A stretch of 64,000 bases of DNA, taken from positions 1 to 64,000 of the forward strand of contig NZ_JARKOZ010000213.1 in NCBI RefSeq assembly GCF_029978005.1, read 5' to 3'. A model generated the notes under the pieces. The model worked only from the letters and a program-made list of their open reading frames with translations. It did not search any database and was not told the DNA's origin. Within the stretch, counting starts at the first letter, position 1. Each line of letters opens with the position of its first letter. Shown here one piece after another: positions 8,576 to 17,400 of the stretch. The translations under genes and the position numbers were made by a program. Source of the DNA: Solidesulfovibrio sp. (lineage in GTDB: Bacteria; Desulfobacterota; Desulfovibrionia; Desulfovibrionales; Desulfovibrionaceae).

Positions 8576-10900
8576 TCAGCAGGCGGCCGCGCCCAGGGGG
8601 GCGCGCCGGTCGCGCACCACGGAATTGCCGGGCCGCGCCTTGGCCAGCTTTTTCACCGAGGCCACGCGGTGGCTCAGGTCCTCGAAGGTGACGCTCGCCT
8701 CGAACAGGCATTCCAGGATGCCGATGGACAGGGTGATGAGCGGAAATTCCCGCTGCCGGCCCTCGCGGTCCTTGCCCCGGATGGAGCCGCGCTCGCGGTC
8801 CTCGGGGGTGTACAGGGAGGGGACCTCGGCCGCGAACAGGGCCACGGTGGTCCCGGCGATGGCGTCGGCGGCCTCGGGCGCGGCGATGACCACGAAGTCG
8901 TCCCCGCCCACGTGGCCGATGAAGTCCCCGGGCGCGCCCTCCTTGGCCACGGCCTCGCGCAGGGACCGGGCCGTGAGCAGGATGACCCGGTCGCCCTGGC
9001 TGAAGCCGTACACGTCATTGTAGACCTTGAAGTTGTCCAGGTCCACGTACATCAGGCACGAGGCCTGCCGCTCCCGGTCGCGGCGGGAGAATTCCCGCTC
9101 GATGGCCACGTTGCCGGGCAGGCCGGTCAGGGGGTTGGACCCCTTGGCCAGCTCCACCTGCACCTTGGCCAGGGTGTCGAGCATCTTCTGCACGGACACG
9201 GTGCCGGCCAGCAGCCCGTCGCGGGTGACCACGATGTCGTCGTAGATCTTGGCCGGGGCGCGGTTCATGGCTTGGCGCGCCGCCTCCTCGATGGGCGTGT
9301 CGTGCTCCACGCACAGGGGACTCGCGTCCATGAGCCGGGTCACGCGCTTCCTGTGGTAGAGGTCCACGCCGAACTTGGAGCTCAGGGCCTTGTCCAGGTT
9401 GTAGTTCATGACCAGGCCCGCCGGCGCGTCGCCTTCCACCACCACCGCCGAGCACATGACCGGCTTGTCGGCCAGCATCTCCTTGAGTTCGCCGATGCTG
9501 CGCCCGGTGTCCACGGCCAGGCAGGGCTCGATGAGGTCGCCCACGGGCGAGGCGCACTTCCAGTCGCCGGCCGCCACCTGGCCGTAGCCGGCCTTGGGCG
9601 GCATGACCCGGCCGCCCTCGGGCTTGGGGAAAGCCGGTACGCCCAGGTGGTAGCCCTGGCCGGCGTGCACGCCCATGGACACGAGGGAGGTGAGCGCCAG
9701 CTCCGATTCCACGCCTTCGGCGATGACCTTGGCCCCGATCTTGTCGGCCACCAGCACCAGCGTCTCGATCATGACCCGCTTGAAGGGGTTGTTGGCCACG
9801 TCGCGGGTGAGCGCCAGGTCGGCCTTGAAGAAGTCCGGGCGCAGCCTGGCCAGGAGCATCATGTTGGAATGGCCCGCGCCCACGTCGTCGATGGCGATGA
9901 GAAATCCCCTGGAGCGGTAGTCGTCCAGGCGCTCGGGCAGGGCGGCCAGTTCGCCGGGGCTCAAACGTTCGGAAAATTCCAGCACCACCTGGCCCGGGGC
10001 CAGCCCGTGCGCCTCTACCAGGCGGGAGAAGGCCCCGGCCTGGCTGTCGCGGGCGCACAGGCAGGCCGGTCCGACGTTGAGGAAGAGCTTCTGGCGCGGG
10101 GAAAGCCCGCCCACGCCGGCCAGGGCCAGCTGCCACAGGCCCAGCTCGACCTCCAGGGCCTTGTCCGAGGAGCCGATCATCTCGAACAGGCGCAGCGCGT
10201 CCTGGATGGGGATGCCCGAAGGGCTGCGGGCGTAGGCTTCCCAGCCGAGGACCACGCCCGTGGCCAGGTCGGCGATGGGCTGGTAGACCACGCCGGCCAG
10301 TCCCTTGGCGAAAAGGCTGGCCAGTTCCGCCCGGGACGGGACGGCGGCGGCGTCGATGCTCTGGCGCGAGAGGCGCTTGGCCTTGCACACCGCCCCGAAG
10401 AGCGCTTCGGCGGCGGGCAGGTCCCCGTTCCGCTCCAGGCAGGCGAAGCCGACGCGCAGGTCCAGGTCGCCGCCGGCCGTGCGGCCCGGCCCCTCGGCCA
10501 CGGCCCGCAGCACGGCCGCCCGGTAGGCCAGGTACCAGTAGAAGAGCTCGCTCTGGTCGTCGGTTTCGTGCTCGAAGACGAAGACCGCTTCCCCGGGCGA
10601 GGCTTCCTGGATGAACAGCAGGTCGCAGCCCGGGAAGCCCTGGGCGAAACGCTCCACGGCCGCGTCCAGGCAGGCGCGCAGGCAGGCCCGGCCCGCCTCC
10701 ACGCCGATGCCGGCGAACTTCAGGTGAAATTCCGCCGCCTCGAAGGTCAGGATGGCCAGGCGATCGTCCCGGGTCACGGGAGCGGCGTCGAGCAGCGACG
10801 CCACGTGGGGCCGTCCCCGACCGGCCTTGCCGGCCAGGACCCTGTTTTGCTCCAGCATGTGCTTGAACATGATGGAGGACGTGATGCGCGTCGGTTCCAT
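8576..10900 (-). CDS. EAL-CBS-GGDEF cyclic-di-GMP signalling protein
   Basis: The 774 residues contain, in order, an N-terminal region (about 1-190) that resembles a degenerate GGDEF or sensor domain, an EAL phosphodiesterase domain (about 200-440), two CBS modules (about 460-590) and a GGDEF domain (about 600-760). EAL residues are mostly kept: EAYAR in place of EALxR, LFLNVGP, IDDVGAG, FFKAD, IAEGVE and QGYHLG. The GGDEF signature is HVGGDDF, an active-type variant. Both activities are therefore possible; CBS domains would bind adenosine nucleotides and tune them. No transmembrane segment is seen, so it is cytoplasmic. It stands alone. Confidence 0.9.
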   Translation of the reverse strand: MEPTRITSSIMFKHMLEQNRVLAGKAGRGRPHVASLLDAAPVTRDDRLAILTFEAAEFHLKFAGIGVEAGRACLRACLDAAVERFAQGFPGCDLLFIQEASPGEAVFVFEHETDDQSELFYWYLAYRAAVLRAVAEGPGRTAGGDLDLRVGFACLERNGDLPAAEALFGAVCKAKRLSRQSIDAAAVPSRAELASLFAKGLAGVVYQPIADLATGVVLGWEAYARSPSGIPIQDALRLFEMIGSSDKALEVELGLWQLALAGVGGLSPRQKLFLNVGPACLCARDSQAGAFSRLVEAHGLAPGQVVLEFSERLSPGELAALPERLDDYRSRGFLIAIDDVGAGHSNMMLLARLRPDFFKADLALTRDVANNPFKRVMIETLVLVADKIGAKVIAEGVESELALTSLVSMGVHAGQGYHLGVPAFPKPEGGRVMPPKAGYGQVAAGDWKCASPVGDLIEPCLAVDTGRSIGELKEMLADKPVMCSAVVVEGDAPAGLVMNYNLDKALSSKFGVDLYHRKRVTRLMDASPLCVEHDTPIEEAARQAMNRAPAKIYDDIVVTRDGLLAGTVSVQKMLDTLAKVQVELAKGSNPLTGLPGNVAIEREFSRRDRERQASCLMYVDLDNFKVYNDVYGFSQGDRVILLTARSLREAVAKEGAPGDFIGHVGGDDFVVIAAPEAADAIAGTTVALFAAEVPSLYTPEDRERGSIRGKDREGRQREFPLITLSIGILECLFEASVTFEDLSHRVASVKKLAKARPGNSVVRDRRAPLGAAAC

Positions 10901-11029
10901 GCCGCCTCCGCGAAGCCCGAGGCTCGGGCCCGCGCTTGGCAGTCAAGCCCAGGGGCCGGCTTTTCTCCCGACGGTCGGGGAACGGAACGGTGACGTTTGC
11001 TTGACGATTGCGTGTCGCGGCGGCGGCGC

Positions 11030-11779
11030 TCAGCCGGCGGCCAGGGTCGCGCCCGCGGTCGTTGCGCCGGAGACGCCCGGCCAGGTGGCCACCGGGATGA
11101 CCCCGAAGGAGCGGATGGTGCCCGTGTCCGCGTAGAGATACTGGAGCGTCTGGATGTCGAGCACCGAGAAGGTCGCCTTGTAGGTGTCGGTCTCGTTGTA
11201 GGACATGACCGTGAAGTCGGTGTTGTCCAGGACCGCCGGCAGGGTCCGGGTGTAGGCCGTGTCGTCGAGGCCCAGGGTGTGGCCGGTCTCGTGCAGGATG
11301 GTCTCGTAGCCGAGCGTCCCGGGCAGGGGGTTGGAGAGCGCCTCGCCGTATTCCGCGTTGTCGAGGTAGACGTAGTCCTGGCGGTCGATGACGGTCTGGC
11401 CGTCGGCGTTCTTGGAATACGTCGCCCCGGTCATGGTGACGGCCATGACGTCGGGATCGGTCAGGTCGGCCGTGCCGAAGGCGACGTCCGCGGTCAGGGG
11501 GTCGGCCGTTTCCACCATGTTGAGGCCGGTCAGGGGCTGGGAGGTGGCGTAGATCAGGCGCACGGCCGCCTGCTGGGTGGCGTTTAGCGGCGCGAAGTCG
11601 TTGATGGGCTCCTCGTTGTCCGCCGGAACCAGGGGCGTGGTCATGAAGGCGTAGGTGACGGTGAGGCCCGGGGAGGGCGTTTCCTCGGTCCACAGGGGCA
11701 GGCCTTCATAGACCAGGGAGTCGATGAGCAGGTTGCCGCTTTCGCCGGCGTAGACCGTCGAGGAGATGCCTTGGGCCAT
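11030..11779 (-). CDS. Metzincin-like zinc metalloprotease (serralysin-type catalytic domain)
   Basis: The 249-residue protein carries a zinc signature, LHETGHTLGLDD (about residue 165), and a downstream Met-turn-like FTVMSYN. The pattern is HExxHxxGxxD, so Asp takes the place of the usual third His, as in snapalysin-type enzymes. There is no N-terminal Sec signal and no RTX repeats, unlike typical M10 serralysins (about 480 residues). If exported it would need another route. It sits 73 bp downstream of the CHASE2 cyclase on the same strand and may be co-expressed. The substrate is unknown. Confidence 0.75.
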   Translation of the reverse strand: MAQGISSTVYAGESGNLLIDSLVYEGLPLWTEETPSPGLTVTYAFMTTPLVPADNEEPINDFAPLNATQQAAVRLIYATSQPLTGLNMVETADPLTADVAFGTADLTDPDVMAVTMTGATYSKNADGQTVIDRQDYVYLDNAEYGEALSNPLPGTLGYETILHETGHTLGLDDTAYTRTLPAVLDNTDFTVMSYNETDTYKATFSVLDIQTLQYLYADTGTIRSFGVIPVATWPGVSGATTAGATLAAG

Positions 11780-11852
11780 GTCGCGCCTTCCGTGGTTGGA
11801 TTTTCACCGTAACGACTACGACCTTTCGCCGTCGCCCACAAGAGGGCGGAGA

Positions 11853-13859
11853 TCATTTCCCAGTAGGCACGAACACGCCGTCCCAGTCCTCGGGCGGGGG
11901 CGCGGCCAGGAAGCGCCGGCAGCGCCCGGCCAGGACCCGCGAGGGGGGATCGACGCCACGGGCCGCGTCGGCGGCCAGAAAACCGGCCAGGGCCGCCTCG
12001 AAGCGCCGGGCGTCGTAGTCCTCGCGGGCGGCGGCGAAAAGCGCCGCCCAGTCGGGCAGGGGCGCGCCGGCCGGGCCCAGGGGCTCGAAGACCTCCACCG
12101 CCGCCGCCCGGCCGGCCACGCGCACCAGGTCCACGCGCCGGCGGGGAAAGCCGCCGCCCGCCGCTTCGATCGCGGCCGCGCTGGCCAGCACCGTGGTCCC
12201 GTACTGCTTGTTGAGGGATTCCAGGCGCGAGGCCAGGTTCACCGTGTCGCCGAGGATGGTGTAGTTGAAGCGCTCGCGCGAGCCCACGTTGCCGACCACG
12301 GCCGGGCCCCGGTGCAGGCCGATGCGGGCGCGAAGGGGCGGCAGGCCCCGGGCGGCGAAGGTCTCGGCCAGTCCGGCCAGGGCCGCTTCCATGGCCAGGG
12401 CCGCGCCCAGGGCCTTGGCCGCCTGGGCCTCGTCGGGCAGCGGCGCGCCCCAGAAGGCCATGACCGCGTCGCCGATGAACTTGTCCAGGGTGCCGCCGGC
12501 GGCCAGGATGACGTCCGTGGCCGGGGTGAACCAGGCATTGAGTACGCCGATGAGTTCCTTGGGCGAGAGCGTCTCGGAAAAGCTGGTGAACCCGGCCAAG
12601 TCGGAAAAAAGCACCGTGACCACGGCCTCCTCGCCGCCAAGCTCCAGCCGCTCGGGCCGGCGCACCAGATCGCGCACCACCACGGGCGAGAGGTAGCGGG
12701 AGAAGGCCCGGGCCAGGAAGCGCTTCTCCCGCGATTCCACCAGTCCCCGGTAGAGCGTGGCCGCCGCGCCGCAGGCGACGAGCCCGCCCGCGAGCAGCGT
12801 CGGCGGCAGCCAGAAGAAGCGCCGGACGAACAGCCCGGCCGAGAGCGCGAGCAGTCCGGCGGCCAGGCCCACGGCCCCGGCCGCCGCCGCGGCGGGGCGC
12901 AGGCGGAAGAAAAGCGCCCCGGCCAGGGGCAGGACGAGGCCCAGGCGCGACAGGGCGGCCAGGGGCGGCCATTCGCCTCCCGGGCCGCCGCCGAGGAGCG
13001 TGGCCAGGATGGCGGCGTGGACCTCCGGGCCGAAGGCCGGGAGGCCCGTGGCCCGGGTGAAGGGCGTGGCGAAGGCGTCGGCCTGCCCCAGCGGCGCGGC
13101 CGAGGCGGCCATGGCCCGGCCGACCACCACGACACGCCCCCGGATGCGCCCCTCGGGCAGGGGATGGTCCGGGTCCAGGACGTCGACGTAGGAGACCGTG
13201 TCGATGGTGCGCGGCGGGCCGGGGTAGTCGATGAGCCCGGCCGCGTCCGGCGCGTCGCTCCGCCCGGAAACCAGGGCGGCCGCCGCCCCGGCCAGGGTGG
13301 GCAGGCCGGCCAGGCGGCCGGAGAAGCGGCGCACGGCCCCGTCCGGGTCGGGCGTCAGCACGGCCAGCCCCGTTCCGGCGGCGGCCCGGGCGAAAAGCGG
13401 CAGGGGATCGATGCGCACCTGCCGGGCGAAGGCCGGGTCGTCCACGGTTTCCAGGGCGCTGGCCAGCACGACCCGTCCGGAGGCTTCCAGGGCGGCTTCC
13501 AGGGCCGCGTCGTCGGCCGGGGTCGAGGGCTCGGCGAAGACCATGTCCAGGACCACGGCCCGGGCTCCGGCCCGGGTCAGCCGGTCCAGGAGCCGGGCGT
13601 GCAGCCGCCTGGGCCAGGGCCAGGGCAGGCCGATCTCCTGGAAGGAGGGCTCGTCCACGGCCACCACCAGGATGTCCGCCGGGGGGCGGTCACGGGCGCG
13701 CAGCAGCCAGGCCGCGTCCAGGGCCATGTCCTCCAGGGAGCGCCCCTGGGGTGTGCCGCCGGCCAGGACGGCCAACCCCCACAGGCTGGCTCCGACCGCG
13801 ACGCCCAGAAGCGCCGCCCGCAGCCGCTGCCCCTTCTCCCCTGCCGATTCGCCGGCCAT
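11853..13859 (-). CDS. CHASE2-domain class III adenylate cyclase
   Basis: The 668-residue membrane protein has an N-terminal anchor (about 15-35), a periplasmic CHASE2 sensor (about 40-300, with ILVVAVDEPSFQEIG and PWPRRLHARLLDRL) and two or three membrane helices (about 315-400). A class III cyclase domain follows (about 435-600). Catalytic features are VLFSDLAGFTSFSE and DKFIGDAVMAFWG (metal-binding Asp and adenine-recognising Lys), then ILGDTVNLASRLE. The Lys/Asp pair indicates ATP rather than GTP. Start: ATG at 13859 has AAGGAG 5 nt upstream; a longer form from 13904 lacks such a site. CHASE2 cyclases are often found beside FecR-domain genes, as here. Confidence 0.92.
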   Translation of the reverse strand: MAGESAGEKGQRLRAALLGVAVGASLWGLAVLAGGTPQGRSLEDMALDAAWLLRARDRPPADILVVAVDEPSFQEIGLPWPWPRRLHARLLDRLTRAGARAVVLDMVFAEPSTPADDAALEAALEASGRVVLASALETVDDPAFARQVRIDPLPLFARAAAGTGLAVLTPDPDGAVRRFSGRLAGLPTLAGAAAALVSGRSDAPDAAGLIDYPGPPRTIDTVSYVDVLDPDHPLPEGRIRGRVVVVGRAMAASAAPLGQADAFATPFTRATGLPAFGPEVHAAILATLLGGGPGGEWPPLAALSRLGLVLPLAGALFFRLRPAAAAAGAVGLAAGLLALSAGLFVRRFFWLPPTLLAGGLVACGAAATLYRGLVESREKRFLARAFSRYLSPVVVRDLVRRPERLELGGEEAVVTVLFSDLAGFTSFSETLSPKELIGVLNAWFTPATDVILAAGGTLDKFIGDAVMAFWGAPLPDEAQAAKALGAALAMEAALAGLAETFAARGLPPLRARIGLHRGPAVVGNVGSRERFNYTILGDTVNLASRLESLNKQYGTTVLASAAAIEAAGGGFPRRRVDLVRVAGRAAAVEVFEPLGPAGAPLPDWAALFAAAREDYDARRFEAALAGFLAADAARGVDPPSRVLAGRCRRFLAAPPPEDWDGVFVPTGK

Positions 13860-13907
13860 GTCCGCTCCTTGCGCCGCAGGAGCGCGTCTAGGTTGTGGCG
13901 ACATAAT

Positions 13908-14128
13908 ATTTGAGCCAGACAGTTAATATCGCCCCATGCAGAAACGACGAGGTCGCGATGGCTAGTCTGTCGTATCAGGTTGTAATTTGGTTAGGTAAAT
14001 TTTATGTTTTTCATTTTGTCAAATATTGAGAAACAATTCTGTAAGTATTTCCATCATATTCTTTTCAGCAGTTCGAGTTTCAGAGTTAACAGTATCCACC
14101 CGCCGTCGCGTATCTGTCTGGCTCAAAT
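13908..14128. repeat. 15-bp perfect inverted repeats 191 bp apart
   Basis: The sequence ATTTGAGCCAGACAG at 13908-13922 recurs in inverted orientation at 14114-14128 (CTGTCTGGCTCAAAT). The pair frames a 221-bp AT-rich segment. Such an arrangement could be the ends of a small non-autonomous element or a remnant of a larger one. There is no clear target duplication. Confidence 0.45.
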
Positions 14129-14137
14129 GAAGGGACT

Positions 14138-14371
14138 CTAGGTATTGCAAGCTTTTTCTAGTCCTAGTTGCGATGCTTGCGTCATGTCTTTAATGGCAAG
14201 GTCGTTTTTGTTGGTAATGTGATAGCAAGCGCCTCGCGCAAATTAATTTTCCGCAAAAGAAGGATTTTCGCTTATGGCAAGAGTTAGTTGCTGAATGGCG
14301 TCATCATGCCGCTTGTTTTTGATGCTGTCATACGCAGGATTGTAATAAAATGATGAATTTTCAGTATTCAT
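14138..14371 (-). pseudogene. TPR-repeat protein remnant with an internal stop
   Basis: Reading from ATG 14371, 42 codons give a protein with a TPR-like helix pair (RHDDAIQQLTLAISENPSFA), then a TAA at 14243-14245. The same frame continues for 34 more codons as FARGACYHITNKNDLAIKDM and ends at TAG 14138-14140. The second part is a textbook next TPR motif, and the TAA sits where TPRs usually have Tyr (TAT/TAC). A single substitution therefore explains the break. Codon use is AT-rich, unlike all neighbours, which suggests a transferred gene fragment. A short intact 42-residue product is possible but less likely. Confidence 0.6.
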
Positions 14372-14486
14372 TTGGCAAGCTCATTTTTGTTGTTTTGATT
14401 TTCCGATAGGCCGTCAGTTTGGCTGTTGGCATTGCATTTTACTTGACAAGAAAAAGAGCATGAATCCGAACAAATGTCGGCACATT

Positions 14487-17400
14487 CTAAAAATACCAGC
14501 CCAGCTTGAACACGATCTGGCGGTCGGGATAGAAGGCGTCCAGGGCCACGGCCTCGCGCTGGTAGGTGAAGCGCGTGCCGGTGAGGTTGGTTCCGGTCAC
14601 GGAGGCGAAGCCGCGCTTGCCCGGGAACTGGTAGGAGAGCTGGGCGCTCAGCAGGCCGAAGAGCGTTTCCGTGCGCCGTTCGCCATAGACGTTCCTATAG
14701 CGGTCGTCGAAGTAGTACTGGTGGACGGCCGTGCCGGAGATGCCCGCGCCCAGGCCCGACTCGTGGAGGTAATTGAGCGCCAGCACGCCGTCGGCCTCGA
14801 AGAAGTCGTTTTCGGGATAGCGCCGGGCCGTGACCTCCGTGGGCAGGAGCCGCTTGGCCACGCCGAAGGCCGAAAGCCCCAGGGACGGGGTCAGGATGCG
14901 GTTGACGCCGAGGGTGGCCATGTACCGGCTGACGGTCACGTCCACCTCCCGGTTGCCGCTGGCGTAGGGGTCGTACTGGGGATTGACGACGTTGTGGTAG
15001 GTGAGCTTGGCCACGGTGAAGGTGTCGGCGTCCCATTGGGCTTCCCAGCCGGCCCCGAGTTCCGTGACCGTGGAGCCGTCGTCGGCGTTGAGCCGGCCGG
15101 GAAAGCCGGCGACTTCCGAGGGCTGGATCACGGACTGAAAGAGCGTGTGGGTGTTCAGGTAGCGCTGGAAGGCCAGGCGCAGGGTGTGGTCTGCGGCGAC
15201 CTGCCAGTCGAGGCCCAGGCGGGGGCTCACGAGCTCCCTGTGGATGGGGTCGGGCCAGCCGTACCGGGGCGAGTCCACGGCGTCGTAGCCGAGGCCGATC
15301 TCCGCGATCAGGCCCGGGGCCAGCTTCCAGTAGTCCATGGCGTAGACGCTGCCGGAGCGGTTGGCCGGGTTGTAGTGGTAGCGGTTGGCGGCGTCCTCGG
15401 CGATCTGGCCGTAATAGGCGAAGATGTCCCGGGATTTGCGCAGGTAGTCCAGCTCGCCGGTGAAGTAGTCGCCGCCGGCCAGGAGGGTGTGGTCGCCGAG
15501 CACGAGCTGCTGCTGGGCCTGGAAGCTCGAGAACTGCTGCCGGGTGCGCCGGTACTGGGCGTAGGACTCCACCAGGGGCGCGTCGCCGCCCTCGGGCGTG
15601 GCGTAGGAATAGCTGCGGTCCTTCCAGTCCCAGAGGTTGTTCGCCGTGGCGGCGTAGCCGATGAAGGTCGCGCCCGGGCCGAAGCGGCGCACGTAGCCCA
15701 GCTCGGCGGTCTTGTAGTCGAAGAACTGCCGCTGGTCGGGCGAATTGGCGTAACGCCAGTCGTTGAGGCTCGTGTTGTCGCCGGCCCAGGTGTTGTTGGA
15801 GGTGACCGCGGCCAGCACCGCGTCGCGCACGGTGGGTTCCCACTTGAGCTGGCCGAAGCCGTAGAGCGAACGGGAGCCGCTGTTTTTCTCCCGCATGCCC
15901 TCGTCGGCGTTCCAGGAACCGTAGACGTCTCCGGCCACGCCCGGCACGCCGCCGTAGGCCTCGGCCGAGGCGGACCAGACGGGCTTGCCGTTGCTCCAGA
16001 ACCCGGCGCTGCCCACGGTCTGCAGCCGCAGGTAGGGCATCTCGAACATGGGCGTGTAGTCGTTGTAGAGGGTGAAGCTGTTCTGGTTGGCCGGGGAGAG
16101 CAGGCGGTAGAGGAGCAGTTCCGTGCCCGAGGCCCCGGTGCGCTGGCGGGTGGCCATGTAGGCGTTGCTCATGAACAGGTGGGCCGAGGGGTTCAGCGGA
16201 TCGTTTTTGACCGCCGTAACGGCTTTCGAATAGGCCCAGTCGCCAAGGCCGAGCAGGATGAAGGAGCGGGCCAGGTCGACGTTGCGCACGGCCAGGTCGC
16301 GGTCGAGCGTCAGGCGCGAGCGGAAGACGGCCTGGTTGCCGTTTTTGGCGATGGAGGCGTTTATTTCCCGCACCGCCTCGCCTGGACGGTTGAGGTCGGT
16401 GAGCGCGATGCCCTTGTAGAGGTGCGGCGTGGGGTCGCGCGGGTCGAGGCGCGCGGCGTAGTCGTAGGTGGCCAGGGCCTTTTCGAAGTCGCGGTTCTGG
16501 TAGAGCGCCTTGCCGAGCGACGACTGGAGAAGCGACAGGCGCGGGGAAAGGAGCGTGGCCGCGAGCATGCGTTCGAGCCCGAGGGCCTTTTTGCCCCGGG
16601 AAAAGGCCACGTAGCCCAGTCCCAGCCAGGCGTCGCCCAGGCCCCGGTCGCGCTCCCGGGCTTTTTCGAAGAACGTCTCGGCCTGGGCGAAGTCGCGAAA
16701 GCCCAGGCGCACGAACCCGGCCGTGGCCAGGACCACGGCCTCGTCCGGGGCGGCGGCCAGGGCCTTGTCGATGGTGCGCCGGGCCGCTTCCAGCTCGTCG
16801 GACCCGAGCTCGATGCGGGCCAGGTACACGGCGGCGGCCACGAAGGCGGGATCGAGGGCCAGGGCCCTGACGAAGCGGGCCTTGGCTCCGGGCAGGTCGA
16901 AGCCGGCCATGGCGGCCAGGCCGGCCGTGACTTGCGCCAGGGCGCTGTCCGGGGCCTTTTCCGCCAGGGCGTCGGCCGTCTTCGCGGCGTCCTGGCGGCG
17001 GTTCTCGAAAAGGGCGATCTGGGCGGCCAGGGCCTGGGCGGGCAGGCTGCCGGGGTCGCGCGAAAGGGCCTGGTCCAGCCAGCGCCGGGCCGCGCCCGGC
17101 TCGCCGGCCATGAGCGCCACGTAGGCCCCGGCGCAAAGCGCCGGGGCGTCGGCCGCGCCGGGGTCGAGGTCCCGGCGCAGGGCGGCGAAGGCCCCGGACA
17201 CGTCGCCCGCCCCGGCAGCCTCCAGGGCCTGCCGGGCCAGCCGGTCGGCCTGGCCGCTTCCCGCGCCGGCGAGGAGCGTGGCCGGGTCGGCCACGGCCGG
17301 ATAGTACAGGGTCCACTGGACGGCGTTTTCCGGATTGACCAGCACCTGCTTGGTCGGGGCCTGGCCCGGCCGGGCCGAGCCCATCTCCCCGGCGGCCAGG

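Larger units (their letters stand above)
13860..14486. other. AT-rich intergenic island between the CHASE2 cyclase and the FecR protein genes
   Basis: This 627-bp stretch is strikingly AT-rich compared with its GC-rich surroundings. It holds a broken TPR gene (14138-14371, minus) and a pair of 15-bp inverted repeats (13908-13922 and 14114-14128). Between the repeats a minus-strand frame reads TVNSETRTAEKNMMEILTEL and ends at TGA, but it has no convincing start. The composition and the decayed gene suggest acquired DNA. No transposase or integrase was found. Confidence 0.7.

Noticed and set aside
7028-10993. Very long plus-strand ORF (1321 codons) across the Maf-like and EAL-GGDEF genes
   Set aside because: It is the antisense of two well-supported genes; in high-GC DNA mirror frames stay open. 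Its translation is Gly/Ala/His/Arg/Gln-rich and shows no domain.
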